Origin: Sporosarcina sp. P2
GTDB lineage: Bacteria; Bacillota; Bacilli; Bacillales_A; Planococcaceae
Assembly: GCF_002743255.1 (NCBI RefSeq)
Contig: NZ_PDYY01000005.1
Span: 62,001-126,000, forward strand
DNA length: 64,000 nt
Reading direction: 5' to 3'
Both the position numbers and the translations under genes were made by a program. Shown piece by piece: positions 63,775 through 64,000 of this stretch (position 1 is its first letter; each line of letters opens with the position of its first letter). Under the pieces are notes generated by a model. The model was not told where the DNA came from. It searched no databases and saw only the letters and a list, made by a program, of their open reading frames with translations.

Positions 63775-64000
63775 ATGTCAGTAATCTCAATGAAACAATT
63801 GCTAGAAGCTGGTGTACATTTCGGACACCAAACACGTCGTTGGAATCCAAAAATGAAGAAATTTATTTTCGTGGAGCGTAACGGCATCTATATTATCGAC
63901 CTTCAAAAAACGGTCAAAAAATTAGAGGAAGCTTACAACTTCATGCGCCAAGTCGGTGCGGATGGTGGTAAAGTTCTTTTCGTAGGTACGAAGAAACAAG
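63775..64000 (+). CDS. rpsB: 30S ribosomal protein S2 (3' end outside the window)
   Basis: Small-subunit protein S2. From ATG 63775 the frame reads [32 protein letters not shown]..., the S2 family signature, and stays open for 75 codons to the window edge. TAGGAGGAATT precedes the start. It has its own leader and promoter after the fla/che operon and would be followed by tsf. Confidence 0.96.
   Translation, partial: MSVISMKQLLEAGVHFGHQTRRWNPKMKKFIFVERNGIYIIDLQKTVKKLEEAYNFMRQVGADGGKVLFVGTKKQ

Overview
The window is 64 kb of a low-GC, spore-forming Firmicute chromosome (order Bacillales). Protein sequences and gene order match the Bacillus subtilis rpe-to-rpsB region closely. A SpoVM-type spore coat peptide, a lepB gene after rplS, and the absence of sdaAB-sdaAA between fakA and recG point to the Planococcaceae; Sporosarcina or a near relative is my inference, not a computed assignment. 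The sequence is almost fully coding, nearly all genes lie on the + strand (only rpmB is on the - strand), and I see no insertion sequence, prophage, CRISPR array, rRNA or tRNA.

Region 1 (1-19600): rpe (its start codon is cut by the window edge), thiN, an unusually long spoVM, rpmB (reverse strand), yloU-fakA, recG, then the phospholipid/fatty acid block fapR-plsX-fabD-fabG-acpP headed by a clear FapR operator, then rnc-smc-ftsY, ylxM-ffh (SRP), rpsP-khpA-rimM-trmD and rplS with its leader. This is growth machinery: lipid synthesis, chromosome condensation, protein targeting, and ribosome and tRNA maturation.

Region 2 (19600-35290): lepB, rbgA, rnhB, the orphan pair ylqG-ylqH (a FliK-like protein and a stand-alone FlhB C-terminal domain), sucCD, dprA, topA, trmFO, and the codV/xerC-hslV-hslU-codY operon.

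Region 3 (35830-63621): an essentially complete fla/che operon: flgB-flgC-fliE-fliF-fliG-fliH-fliI-fliJ-ylxF-fliK-flgD-(flagellar operon gene)-flgE-swrD-fliL-fliM-fliY-cheY-fliO-fliP-fliQ-fliR-flhB-flhA-flhF-flhG-cheB-cheA-cheW-cheC-cheD-sigD, then two small genes that end it. It encodes the rod/MS-ring/C-ring, type III export apparatus, hook assembly, the CheA/CheW/CheY pathway with the Bacillus-type CheC/CheD/FliY adaptation and phosphatase proteins, and the flagellar sigma factor. rpsB begins at the right edge.

The points most worth a second look are the FliK-like/FlhB-C pair outside the flagellar operon, a GC-rich hairpin that separates the Shine-Dalgarno sequence of swrD from its start codon, a SpoVM with a doubled length and a lysine-rich tail, several T-less hairpins at gene junctions of the fla/che operon, an HslV whose N-terminus does not expose Ser or Thr, and two AT-rich regulatory stretches (upstream of xerC and of flgB) that share an inverted-repeat element.
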